A stretch of 64,000 bases of DNA from Methanothrix soehngenii GP6. GTDB taxonomy: Archaea; Halobacteriota; Methanosarcinia; Methanotrichales; Methanotrichaceae. Under the pieces are notes generated by a model. The model ran no database searches. It was not told the DNA's origin and saw only the letters and a list, made by a program, of their open reading frames with translations. The translations under genes and the position numbers were made by a program. The stretch lies in NCBI RefSeq assembly GCF_000204415.1, contig NC_015416.1:558001-622000 (forward strand), read 5' to 3'. Shown one piece after another: positions 1 to 8,169 of the stretch. Position 1 is the stretch's first letter, and each line of letters opens with the position of its first letter.

Positions 1-301
1 TTTTTACCGCCAGCTATGGCATCTTTCTCCTGTCATATTCCTGAGACTATGTGTATATTTTTTGTTATATAAATCCTAGTAAAGCGGGATCTCTGATTCC
101 TGCGCCTGACGATCGCAGTCATATCCGGGACTCATCAGCTTGAGGACTTCCAGCCTCTGTATCAGAGCAACGAGATGCGCTTGCAGCTTTGACCGCTACT
201 CATCTTTGTCAAGATTTAAGATTTGGTCATTTTTGAATTCCAGTAAGCATGCTTACTGACCTACAAGAAAAGGGCAAATTTTAACCAAGTCCACAGAGCT
301 G
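1..301. other. Intergenic stretch with perfect 18-bp palindrome
   Basis: No convincing gene is seen. A TATA-like TTATATAAAT lies at about 64-73. A perfect 18-bp palindrome, CAGTAAGCATGCTTACTG, occupies 241-258, just before the open frame of the next ORF begins. It may be an operator or a scar, but nothing here decides which. Confidence 0.5.
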
Positions 302-604
302 GTGGAGTCGCTCAAGGACTACACCGGGCTTATGCTTCCGTTCTTCTTCACCACCATCGCCGACACAAAACTGGTGGGAGTCAGAAGATTTGCCAAGCAG
401 GATGCCCTGCACGAGCACTGGGAGCTGATGGAACTATGTCTGGAATATAACCTGCGGCACCTGAAAGAGCTGCACCGTCTCTACTGCGAGAGAATAACGG
501 CGGGCCCGGTTGTTCATGTCGCCCTGACGGGAATAAATCTGCTGGTGGACATCGCTTTGAACAAGTATCTGAAGAGAATGAAACGAGGGGAGCCGCCCAA
601 GTGA
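302..604 (+). CDS. Hypothetical protein, probably a C-terminal fragment
   Basis: A 100-residue protein read from a GTG. I do not recognise the family. It is helical and basic at the C-terminus (ends KRMKRGEPPK). The frame stays open upstream of the GTG back to a stop at 257-259, and no ribosome binding site precedes the GTG. This suggests the 3' end of a longer gene whose 5' part is missing. The next gene is convergent. The region is rich in transposon debris, so truncation is plausible. Function unknown. Confidence 0.4.
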   Translation: MESLKDYTGLMLPFFFTTIADTKLVGVRRFAKQDALHEHWELMELCLEYNLRHLKELHRLYCERITAGPVVHVALTGINLLVDIALNKYLKRMKRGEPPK

Positions 605-658
605 CTGCTCCCATGACTTGCTAATGCCCTGATCATGTTAAACTTTTTCAAGATTCAT

Positions 659-1345
659 CTACCTGCTTGCTGCAGCGATATATCTTTCAGGAACCTGCAT
701 TACATACGGCTTTTGGGAGATGCGCAGCCATAGCGCCTCGCACACCAGTCCGATCAGGATATTCATGATGCCCAGGACTAAAATTGTGTTGCTCCAGTTC
801 AGGGATATTATGGTCATGCCAATGCTTCCTATGAAAATACTGGAGAAGCTCATCAGAGCCGCAGCAGATCCTGTATCCTCTCTTTGCTGCTCCAGCATCA
901 AATTTGCGCCGGGAGTTCGCACACAGTTACCACAGATGGTTGCTGGTAAGAGCACAATGGTCAGTATCCAAGGCTGAAACCCGCCAACAAATGATATGAG
1001 CAGACCGCTGGCTGATATCGCCGCAAAGCAGACTATGATAATCGACCTGCGGTGGCATTTCCTGGACACTCGCATATAAAGCATCGGGCCAAAGATCATT
1101 GCAATGGCATTTATGGCATAATAATAGCTGTAAACCTGCGCACTTAGCCCAAAACCGTTTATATAAATGTAGGATGATGAGGCTATGAACGCCAATGCGG
1201 ACATGCTCGGCAAAGAAAACAAGATGAGCAGAGACGAAAAGCCCGGATTCCCTGCAACTCTGCAAAGTCTGCACAGTGCCTGCAGCATCGAGCTCGTGTT
1301 GCGTTTGGTTATTGTCTCCTGCAATGTGGACTGCACCCCTGATAA
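659..1345 (-). pseudogene. Truncated Bcr/CflA-type MFS drug exporter (C-terminal half)
   Basis: This encodes the second half of a 12-TM major facilitator of the Bcr/CflA drug-resistance type. The frame starts with a Q-E-T-like sequence that matches the central loop (usually L-P-E-T-L). About five hydrophobic segments follow, including SYIYINGFGLSAQVYSYYYA and the helix ending FGPMLYMRVSRK. Family members have about 400 residues, and only about 225 remain. The frame runs open into the left end of the IS3 element at 1346, so the N-terminal half was removed by that insertion or a linked deletion. It is not expected to be functional. Confidence 0.75.
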
Positions 1346-1533
1346 TGGACAAATAGTTAAGCAATGGTATTTAAGGCAACCTCCACTTCGAACTGAACCG
1401 GAGATCTGTAATTGAGAGCTGAATGCAGCCTCTTATGGTTGTACACATTTTCAATAAAGTTGCATATGTTCCTGAATGCATCTTCAAATGTCTCATATTC
1501 ATTGAGATATACCTCCTCGACCTTCAGTGTTTT

Positions 1534-3147
1534 GGCACAATCTCCTAAATAAGTGATGTAGGCAGGGCACATTCTATCACAAGTTATTAATATTATGATA
1601 ATCATGTACCCTGTGTGACCCTACAATGACTGAGATGCAATTAAGCTTGATAAATTTTCCGTATCGTGAAATGCTTTCAAATATCTTCCAGGATTACTCA
1701 AACGACTTTGAATTTACTGCGAGCGGTATTTTTCGGAAAATAGTGCCGCCATTATGTCCCGAATGTGGCCATCCAATGAGCCATAATGGTTTTAACACCT
1801 GCCAGAAGAGACATCTCGGAGGGGCAAACGTCGGGAAATATTTATGTGGCGCTTGCGGGAAGTCAACCGAAGAAGATCGAGACTTCTGGATCAAGCTAAA
1901 GACAGACTTCTTCGGGATTGTCACGGAAATCTGCACACGTCTGAGGCTTAATCACGTATCTTATGAAGTGATAGAATCGATAATGGGCTATCTGTATCCT
2001 CGGGATAAAGATACCATCCGGAACATGGTCCAGTGCGCGATTGAGGAGACAGATGTCCCTTCGGTCAAAAATATCCAGTTCGTGCATTATGACGAGCAAC
2101 ATCCCAAGGCAGGACGAAACCAAAAGTATCGTTTGACACTCCTTGATTCGGTAACAAGGCAAGTAATCGCGGATGAGCTTTTCGATTCAAAAGATGCCGA
2201 TACTATCGAAGGTTTCCTTCGAAGAAATCTCGACACTCAAAAGCAGATATTTATTGTCACAGACCTTTACAGAGGATACAGCAATGTTTTTAAAAGAGTA
2301 TTCGGCAACAAGGTAATCCATCAATTCTGTTTGCTCCACTTGAATAAGCTCATAGTCAATGATTTTCCTCGAAAAACAAGCATCGAACAGGAATTGCTTA
2401 AATACAAAATGCTTAACATATTTTTTAACCGTGAACTTGAGATTGAATTCCTTTCCACCTTGATCGAAGAAGAGAAAATGATGAGACAGAGAAGCAACAA
2501 GGAATACAAATCATGGATTGCAGAAGCCAAGCACCTATTTTATGATTTTGTTCGACGTCTGGAATTGAGACGTAGAAGAGAAAGCAAAAACCTTGAGCAA
2601 AGAACTTATCATGAAGCTTTAAATAATTTTAAATTTTTAAAGATGCAATCCGACTCGTTTATGATATCCGTTAGAAAGAGGCTGGATAAAATCGAAGAGC
2701 TTTGGCCAAACCTTACAGCATTTTACTTTACCGATAATGCCCCGGCTACAAACAATCCCATAGAAAATTACTATTCAACAAGTCTCAAGACTCATAGAAA
2801 AAAACAATTAGAGGAACCAGGAATCAAAGAGCAGATAAAGCTCTCTGCGCTAAAGAGAGCAGGAGTCTTTGGAAGGCCTCAAAAGTCTCTACTCAATGCA
2901 TTCTTTATGTTCATTCCTTTTCTAGATACGGGTTAAAAGATTCGGCATCGCCTAACCAGATTCTAAAACAATAGCGTTAGCTTAGTAATTTTTTTTAAAA
3001 TACAAAATTATTTTATAAATTATTCTGATAAATTTGCTTTAATCAAACCAAATGGGCCGATTTGTGTAACCACATTAGCAATAATATCATAAATGAGACA
3101 ATCTATCGCTGGTAAAAAACAAATTTCACTTGATTTCTAGATAGTGC
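1534..3147 (+). mobile_element. Nested insertion sequence (1614 bp) with TIRs and 9-bp duplication
   Basis: The left end GGCACAATCTCCTAAATAAG and the inverted right end GGCACTATCTAGAAATCAAG match at 17 of the outer 23 positions. The direct repeat CAGTGTTTT flanks the element at 1525-1533 and 3148-3156. It carries one transposase gene of 436 codons. I could not assign it to a family with certainty. The zinc-ribbon N-terminus and DDE-like body recall the ISH6/ISL3-like archaeal elements. Confidence 0.85.
1626..2936 (+). CDS. Transposase of the nested IS (436 aa)
   Basis: A 436-residue transposase. The N-terminal part has a zinc-ribbon pattern (CPECGHP near residue 40, then CGACGK near 75). This is followed by a body containing HYDEQHPKAGRNQKYR, FIVTDLYRGYSNVF and HQFCLLHLNKLI, which is the layout of an RNase-H-fold DDE transposase. 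Conserved NAPATNNPIENYYS lies near the C-terminus. The gene fills the nested element and has no obvious damage, so it may be active. It is AT-richer than the surrounding chromosome. Family assignment is uncertain. Confidence 0.8.
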   Translation: MTEMQLSLINFPYREMLSNIFQDYSNDFEFTASGIFRKIVPPLCPECGHPMSHNGFNTCQKRHLGGANVGKYLCGACGKSTEEDRDFWIKLKTDFFGIVTEICTRLRLNHVSYEVIESIMGYLYPRDKDTIRNMVQCAIEETDVPSVKNIQFVHYDEQHPKAGRNQKYRLTLLDSVTRQVIADELFDSKDADTIEGFLRRNLDTQKQIFIVTDLYRGYSNVFKRVFGNKVIHQFCLLHLNKLIVNDFPRKTSIEQELLKYKMLNIFFNRELEIEFLSTLIEEEKMMRQRSNKEYKSWIAEAKHLFYDFVRRLELRRRRESKNLEQRTYHEALNNFKFLKMQSDSFMISVRKRLDKIEELWPNLTAFYFTDNAPATNNPIENYYSTSLKTHRKKQLEEPGIKEQIKLSALKRAGVFGRPQKSLLNAFFMFIPFLDTG

Positions 3148-3854
3148 CAGTGTTTTTATAAAACTCTCAGCAAAAGCATTGTCATAAGGATTTCCTTTTC
3201 TCGACATGCTGATCTGGATGTCATGCGCCTTAAGACAGTCTACATAATCCTTGGACGCATACTGAACGCCTTGATCAGAATGATGAATAAGACCCTCAAG
3301 GGATTCCTTGGAACGGTTCTTCAATGCCTTTGCCAGAGCACTCATGGCCAGATCGCTTCTTATGCTCCTGCTCAGCTCCCACCCGATGCACTTTCTGCTG
3401 TAGAGATCCAGGATAACCGCGAGAAAGATATGCTCGTGCTGCAGCTGGACATAAGTGATATCAGAAGCCCATGCCTGGTTCAGTCCCGTGATTTCCCTGC
3501 CTTTTAGAAGGTTAGGATAGACCGGCAGACCATGAGTGGAATCGGTTGTTACCGGCTTGAACTTCTTCTTATAGCAAAGCAACTTCTCCTGGCGCATGAG
3601 CCTCAGCACGCGCTTATGGTTGACCGCATAGCCGCGATTTTGAAGTTCTGCTGTAATTCTCCTGTACCCGTAATAAGGAAACTCCAAAGCTATCTCTTGA
3701 ATCTGGTTAACCAGATCCGAAGATTCGCTATTCTCCGCAGTGAACTTTTCGGACCGCTTCAACCACTCGTAGTAACCGCTGCGACTCACATCCAGCGCCA
3801 AGCAGGAGGGAGATATTGGCAACAGAAGGCCATCTGATTGAGCTTCCTGAATGA

Positions 3855-4184
3855 TCATATGTCGTCCCTCAACATCGGCTTTCGTCTCTCCTCGCGGACC
3901 TTCTTCTGGGTCATGGCGAAGGCTTTTTTTAAAAGGTCAATTTCAGCATGAGCCTGGCCCAGAAGTCTCTCCAATTCTGCAATCTTCGCCTGATCTTTGT
4001 ACTTGTTTCCGTTACCCATGAATGCTTTTTCGGGATTTTCAGCCAGCTCTGCCTTCCATCGGCAAGGAAGACTCGGATGGATGCCATATTCGCGGGCGAT
4101 CTGAGCAAGTGGCTTGCCTGCCTCAAGTTCGGCTAATACTGATATCTTGAAGTCCCGGTCGTAACGCCGCCTGGTCTTCTTCAT
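3855..4184 (-). CDS. IS3-family transposase orfA
   Basis: The small helix-turn-helix subunit of the IS3-type transposase. It has the motif MKKTRRRYDRDFKISVLAEL followed by LAQIAREYGIHPSLPCRWK, then a leucine-zipper-like tail (IAELERLLGQAHAEIDLLKKAF). I start it at the ATG at 4184 rather than an upstream ATG at 4208, because the family starts near MKKxRRxY and the longer frame reaches into the terminal inverted repeat. It overlaps orfB by ATGA. The gene itself is intact, but its partner orfB is split. Confidence 0.85.
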   Translation of the reverse strand: MKKTRRRYDRDFKISVLAELEAGKPLAQIAREYGIHPSLPCRWKAELAENPEKAFMGNGNKYKDQAKIAELERLLGQAHAEIDLLKKAFAMTQKKVREERRKPMLRDDI

Positions 4185-4228
4185 GCACTTCCCTCCATGA
4201 GTCGGCATTGCTTAACTTTTTGTCCACT

Positions 4229-4366
4229 CGGAGGGGTTCACTCCATATCATCGTCATCGGTGCCATAGGTCGAACGGGACTGAACAAATTCCTTTTGGGA
4301 AGCGTGGCAGAGAAGGTGGTTCGCCACTCCAAGATTCCTGTCTTGGTCGTGCCCTTGATTGACTGA
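4229..4366 (+). pseudogene. Universal stress protein (UspA) C-terminal remnant
   Basis: About 45 codons ending in TGA at 4364-4366. They read IIVIGAIGRTGLNKFLLGSV, then AEKVVRH and PVLVVP. This is the signature ATP-binding end of UspA-family proteins (G-x2-G-x9-G-S/T). The upstream part is missing because the frame starts at the right end of the IS3 element. It is clearly a fragment. Too short for most gene finders, but the motif is distinctive. Confidence 0.85.
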
Positions 4367-4400
4367 AAAGTATATAACTACCCTTCTTCCAAAATAAGAA

Positions 4401-4613
4401 TTGATATGCGCCAATTTGTTGTTCAATTACATCAGCTCCAGAATCATTGCCGCAGATATGAAGATTAGTATCCGCACTGTAAATCGTGTTTGGGGATACT
4501 GGATGAAAAACAAAGAGCCATTGGCACCCAAGAAGATGGATAAAAATGGAGAATTTGAAAGTGCTTTCGGCCAATTCCTGGCGGAAAACGAGATTAAGCA
4601 TATCCTGGGGTAG
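4401..4613 (+). pseudogene. IS481-type transposase scrap with internal deletion
   Basis: A 70-codon frame. Its centre, KISIRTVNRVWGYWMKNKEP, is a transposase helix-turn-helix. Its end, AFGQFLAENEIKHILG, resembles the region before HPQTNGKLERFF in the IS481 transposase encoded at 11468-12385. The two parts seem to be joined by an internal deletion. The right side is cut by the left end of the IS256 element at about 4609. Not functional. Confidence 0.55.
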
Positions 4614-4661
4614 TGTCCCGAAATTGCTGTAATTTAGCCGCCCTGTATCCTACTATCATTA

Positions 4662-5798
4662 CTATACGTCCATCGTTAAATACTTTTTACCTGTGACCCA
4701 CTCTTCATTTATATTTATCATGATGCATCCTGCCAATCTCATCAGGGATTGATCACTCGGGAATGCTCCTACAGGTCTGCTTCTGCGCTTCAATTCCTTA
4801 TTGATGCGCTCAATGATGTTTGTGGTTCGTATCCTCTTCCAATGGGCCTTCGGATACGCCTTATAATTCCATAGATCGAATCTGAACCTGTCGATTGTCT
4901 CTGCAGCAGGATCGTACCCTCTATCTCTCAGCTCCTTCGCCAGTTCTTGCATCTTTATCTCGTCATCAGATGCTTCTTTTAGCTTATCGGCGATCTCTTG
5001 TTTGTCCTTGTTGGGAATGCTCTCCAGGACCGCTCTTGAATGGTGAAAACGGCAATGTTTCGACTTTGTCGAAACTCTCGCTGACTTCAGTCAGCGATAT
5101 CTGCCAGGAGGCTCCCACAAAAGACAATTCCACTGCTTTTTGAATGCCCTTGTGTGCATCTGATATCACCAACTCGACGCCCTCTAATCCCCTATCCTTG
5201 AGGCTTCTGAATAGTGTCACCAATAGCCACTGTCCTCTGATTCCGCTATGCTGGCGCCCAAGATCTCTCTGAGACCATCCTCGCGAACCCCCACTACAAC
5301 CAGCAAAGCCCTGTTCTTGTATTGGGCACCGCATCTCACCTTGAAGTAGGTAGCGTCAACCAGCAGATAGCGAATCTTGACTTCAATTGGGCGCTTGAGG
5401 AACTCCTCCACTTTTTCGTCGAGAATCTTGCATAAACGAGAGACCTCAGACGCAGATAACCTGTTCAAACCGAAGTTTTTGACCAATTCCTCCATTTTTC
5501 GGGTTGAAACGCCCTGGATATATGATTCTGCAATCGTCATTAGCAGAGCTTGTTCTACACGACAGTATCTTTCAAATACGCTTGATTCAAATGGGAATTC
5601 TCTGAACTGAGGCTTATTAAGGGTTAATTCGCCAACGCGGGTCTTGAGGGTTCTCGATCTGGTGCCGTTTCTGTGTGCCTTTCTCTGAGGGCTGCGCTCG
5701 TAGGGAAGCGCACCGCTCTGCAGATATGCCTCAAACAGCATTACCGCGTTCAGGAACTCGGTTATGACCTGCTTCAGTCCGCTATTCGGATCTTTCAC
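4662..5798 (-). pseudogene. IS256-family transposase, frameshifted
   Basis: The N-terminal part (5798 to about 5217) carries GTRSRTLKTRVGELTLNKPQ and LLVDATYFKVR, the first catalytic Asp region. The frame then shifts near 5217 to continue as FRSLKDRGLEGVELVISDAH, the second Asp region. After GASWQ an insert of about 40 bp made of two hairpins breaks the frame again. The last part contains RFHHSRAVLESIPNKDK and WKRIRTTNIIERINKELKRR, the third catalytic region with Glu. All family blocks are present but in three frames, so this is a dead gene. Confidence 0.88.
5057..5096. repeat. Two adjacent perfect hairpins inserted in the IS256 transposase
   Basis: GTTTCGAC-TTT-GTCGAAAC (5057-5075) and CGCTGACT-TC-AGTCAGCG (5079-5096) lie side by side. 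They fall exactly where the transposase should read from GASWQ into RFHHS. They add about 40 bp with no coding sense. Confidence 0.8.
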
Positions 5799-6110
5799 CT
5801 ACGGGGAAAGAGTCCCGATCTCAATCGGGACATCGACAAGATAATTTATTACTGGCTCTAATGGTTGCATGGCCTTGTGTCCTCCTTGATTTCGTGAGAC
5901 AACTCAAGTATGGATACAGGGCCTATTATAATTCTTGCAAATGATCAAAAATGCTGCTACTACCAAAGCAGCATCCAATACATCGCCAGGATTATTACTA
6001 CTATTTTACATCACAATCGGGACACTACCGTCATAATATTAGCCCAAGGCTTTTATCGTAGTATAATGGTAAGATACGGTGCATGTAAATTCAAAGGATC
6101 AGAGATAAAC

Positions 6111-6542
6111 ATGACCACATTTGAAGAGATTCACCACGCCTTCTTCTATGTGAGCTCTGACGATTACGGGATGAATAGAGCGTTTCTGTGCCTGGATAAT
6201 GGCGAGATAATCTATCGATCCGAATGGGACGATCCAAAAGAGGAAGATGAGGACGAGTTTGACTGCGATCATTTTATAGAGATCCCACATAAAAACGACC
6301 TTGACCTGGGACAGACGCTTGTGATTGAATTTGCAGAGGTGCATCTGCAAGACGATCTGGATCTCGTCCAGAGGATTTTTAGCCGTCGTGGAGCCTACCG
6401 GCGGTTCAAGGAGCTCCTGGATGAGAGAGGCCTTCTGCAGACCTGGTATGATTACGAAGACATTCGGGAGAAAGAGGCGCTCGGAGAGTGGGTCCAGGAT
6501 AACGAGATCGAGCTGGAATCCCAAACGGCCAAATCCTCATAA
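6111..6542 (+). CDS. UPF0158 family protein
   Basis: About 143 residues beginning MTTFEEIHHAFFYVSSDDYG. The body has the UPF0158 blocks FIEIPHKNDLDLG, IFSRRGAYRRFKELL and YEDIREKEALGEWVQDN. The biochemical role of this family is unknown; the protein is small, acidic and cytoplasmic. The frame is open upstream to 5910, but that part lies inside the IS256 end. I therefore start at the ATG at 6111, where homology begins. It is separated from the ribosomal operon by a TATA-like element. Confidence 0.75.
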   Translation: MTTFEEIHHAFFYVSSDDYGMNRAFLCLDNGEIIYRSEWDDPKEEDEDEFDCDHFIEIPHKNDLDLGQTLVIEFAEVHLQDDLDLVQRIFSRRGAYRRFKELLDERGLLQTWYDYEDIREKEALGEWVQDNEIELESQTAKSS

Positions 6543-6544
6543 GT

Positions 6545-6553
6545 CTTTTATAC
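6545..6553 (+). promoter_or_regulatory. Probable TATA box of the ribosomal protein operon
   Basis: CTTTTATAC at 6545-6553 fits an archaeal TATA box. It stands about 120 bp before the uS13 start, so the operon would have a leader of roughly 95 nt. The leader contains GC-rich segments (6600-6650) but no structure I can name. Confidence 0.4.
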
Positions 6554-6672
6554 GAGAAGCATAACTTCACTTTGGCTCATTGGATTAATTCGCCCCACAA
6601 CGTGTTGAGCGGGCGGCGTCGGGCTGTGACCCGGGGCTGATCCAGAGGAATAAAGTTCCCTGGAGGACTAAC

Positions 6673-7218
6673 TTGGCAAAACCAACTGCAGGAAAAGAGA
6701 AGCCTAAGAAGGCAGAAGAGAAGCCTAAGAAGGGCTCTGATGAAGAGCTCAGGCATATAGTTCGCATTTTGAATACCGATCTGGCCGGAAAGAGACAGGT
6801 CCACATGGCCCTGACAGGCATCAAGGGCGTGGGCCGCAGATGCGCCAAGATCTTCACCGAGAGAGCGGGAGTGGATCCCAATGCCACCCTCGGACTGCTT
6901 CCTGATGCAGAGATCGATAAGCTGAAGAAGGTCGTGGAAGAGGACGCCATCAATATACTGCCCGTTTGGATGGTCAACCGGCGAGGCGATATCGAGACCG
7001 GCAAAGATATTCACATCATGGGCATGGACCTGAATATGACCCTCCGCGAAGACCTCGATCTCATGAAGAAGATGAGGAGCTATAAAGGGCTCAGGCATGA
7101 ACGGGGTCTGAGGGTTAGGGGCCAGAAGACCAGGTCAACCGGACGCACGGGCGCAATCGTAGGCGTCAGCAGAAAGAGGGAAGGAGCACCAGCCGCGGGA
7201 TCGGCTGCCAAGGAATAG
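6673..7218 (+). CDS. rps13: 30S ribosomal protein uS13
   Basis: Small-subunit head protein that contacts the P-site tRNA and the large subunit. 181 residues: a lysine/proline-rich extension (about residues 1-22) precedes the archaeal S13 core starting HIVRILNTDLAGKRQVHMAL. GIKGVGRRCAKIF (helix-hairpin-helix) and the C-terminal RHERGLRVRGQKTRSTGR follow. The start is a TTG at 6673, supported by GGAGG at 6662-6666. It is first in the operon with uS4, uS11 and Rpo3, the standard archaeal order. The short C-terminal GAPAAGSAAKE tail is ordinary. Confidence 0.97.
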   Translation: MAKPTAGKEKPKKAEEKPKKGSDEELRHIVRILNTDLAGKRQVHMALTGIKGVGRRCAKIFTERAGVDPNATLGLLPDAEIDKLKKVVEEDAINILPVWMVNRRGDIETGKDIHIMGMDLNMTLREDLDLMKKMRSYKGLRHERGLRVRGQKTRSTGRTGAIVGVSRKREGAPAAGSAAKE

Positions 7219-7239
7219 GAAAGGAGAAGGTGGTAAGAG

Positions 7240-7776
7240 ATGGGATATCCAGGCAAGAGTCGAAAGATGTATGCCAGGCCACGTACTCCCTGGCAGGCGG
7301 AGAGGATCGCGGGAGAGGTGGAGGTAGTCAAGGCTTATGGACTGCGAAACAAGAGAGAGCTGTGGAAGGCTCAGGCCGTTTTAAAGAAGTACAGGCAGGC
7401 CAGCAGAAAGCTCTTGGCAGCGGTATCTTTGGGTGAGGAGCCTCCCCAGGCACAGGCCATCCTCAACCGCCTCAAGAAGCTGGGAATGCTCAAAGAGGAG
7501 GGTGATCTGGATTCCATCTTATCCATGAAGGTCAACGACGTTCTGGAGAGAAGGCTGCAGACCCAGGTCTACCGGCAAGGGCTGGCCAACTCCCTGAAGC
7601 AGGCCAGACAGTTCATCGTCCACGGCCATATACAGGTCTCCGGGAGGAGAGTGGATGTTCCTGGTTATCTCGTGCCCAGGGGCGAGGAGATGAGCATTGA
7701 CTATTACATGGGCTCTCCCATGGCCAGCGAGGGTCATCCGGAGAGAGCATCCAGAACACCCAGGGTGGAAGGATAA
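7240..7776 (+). CDS. rps4: 30S ribosomal protein uS4
   Basis: Primary 16S rRNA-binding protein of the small-subunit body. 178 residues, the typical length for archaea (shorter N-terminus than bacterial S4, no zinc cysteines). The start MGYPGKSRKMYARPRTPW is characteristic. The S4 RNA-binding domain spans about residues 103-165 (RRLQTQVYRQGLANSLKQAR, then FIVHGHIQVSGRRVDVPGY). GGAGAAGG precedes the ATG. Its stop codon is followed directly by the uS11 start. Confidence 0.97.
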   Translation: MGYPGKSRKMYARPRTPWQAERIAGEVEVVKAYGLRNKRELWKAQAVLKKYRQASRKLLAAVSLGEEPPQAQAILNRLKKLGMLKEEGDLDSILSMKVNDVLERRLQTQVYRQGLANSLKQARQFIVHGHIQVSGRRVDVPGYLVPRGEEMSIDYYMGSPMASEGHPERASRTPRVEG

Positions 7777-8166
7777 ATGGCAGAAGGAAAGTGGGGCATT
7801 GCCCATATATTCTCGTCCTTTAACAACACGATCATCACCATCACCGACCAGACCGGAGCAGAGACTCTGGCCAAGATCTCGGGCGGAATGGTGGTCAAGG
7901 CAGCCAGGGACGAGAGTTCTCCCTACACAGCCATGCAGATGGCCATGCAGGTCGCTGACGCTGTGAAGGACAAGGGAATCGTAGGAGTTCACGTCAAGGT
8001 ACGTGCTCCTGGCGGGAATCAGCAGAGGTCTCCAGGACCGGGCGCACAGGCGGCCATCAGGGCTCTGGCGCGGGCGGGCCTCCGGATCGGCAGGATAGAA
8101 GATGCGACCCCCATACCTCACGATGGGACCAAGCCCAGAGGAGGAAAGAGGGGTCGAAGGGTGTAA
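7777..8166 (+). CDS. rps11: 30S ribosomal protein uS11
   Basis: Platform protein of the small subunit. 129 residues with the family blocks [39 protein letters not shown] and [20 protein letters not shown]. The C-terminal IRIEDVTP-like and [13 protein letters not shown] ends are present. It begins on the base after the uS4 stop, so the two are translationally coupled; the ribosome binding site lies inside the end of uS4. Confidence 0.97.
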   Translation: MAEGKWGIAHIFSSFNNTIITITDQTGAETLAKISGGMVVKAARDESSPYTAMQMAMQVADAVKDKGIVGVHVKVRAPGGNQQRSPGPGAQAAIRALARAGLRIGRIEDATPIPHDGTKPRGGKRGRRV

Positions 8167-8169
8167 AGC

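Larger units (their letters stand above)
1357..3858 (-). pseudogene. IS3-family transposase orfB, split by nested IS
   Basis: The catalytic DDE (rve) subunit of an IS3 transposase, read on the minus strand in two pieces. The 5' piece (3858 to about 3148) carries the HTH-like start with SRSGYYEW, the D of WASDITYVQL, the D of HHSDQGVQY, and AESFIKTL. The 3' piece (about 1533 to 1357) resumes at KTLKVEEVYLNEYETFEDA and contains NHKRLHSALNYRSP, the normal family ending. Dropping the nested IS and one copy of the 9-bp duplication restores an uninterrupted frame. OrfB overlaps orfA by 4 bp (ATGA). It is inactive as it stands. Confidence 0.88.
1346..4226 (-). mobile_element. IS3-family element, interrupted by a second IS
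   Basis: The ends are 21-bp inverted repeats at 1346-1366 and 4206-4226 that differ at one base. The outer ends read TGGACAAA. Inside are orfA and orfB of an IS3-family transposase on the minus strand. The element is 2881 bp long instead of the usual 1.2-1.5 kb, because a 1614-bp IS sits inside orfB. Removing it leaves about 1.26 kb. No 3-bp target duplication is visible (TAA left, CTC right). The flanking genes also differ (MFS on the left, UspA on the right), so a rearrangement followed insertion. Confidence 0.85.
4609..6029 (-). mobile_element. IS256 (Mutator-like) family element, degenerate
   Basis: The outer ends GGTAGTGTCCCG (4609-4620) and its inverse CGGGACACTACC (6018-6029) bound a 1.4-kb element with a single minus-strand transposase gene of the IS256 family. 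The flanks show no shared duplication. The transposase is broken in at least two places. Confidence 0.8.

Noticed and set aside
1343-4229. 3-bp target duplication of the IS3 element
   Set aside because: The flanking triplets (TAA and CTC) do not match, and the flanking genes differ.
5910-6110. N-terminal extension of the UPF0158 protein
   Set aside because: This part belongs to the IS256 end, including its terminal repeat; homology starts at 6111.
6577-7004. Minus-strand ORFs opposite uS13
   Set aside because: Antisense shadows of a highly conserved ribosomal gene with no recognisable product.
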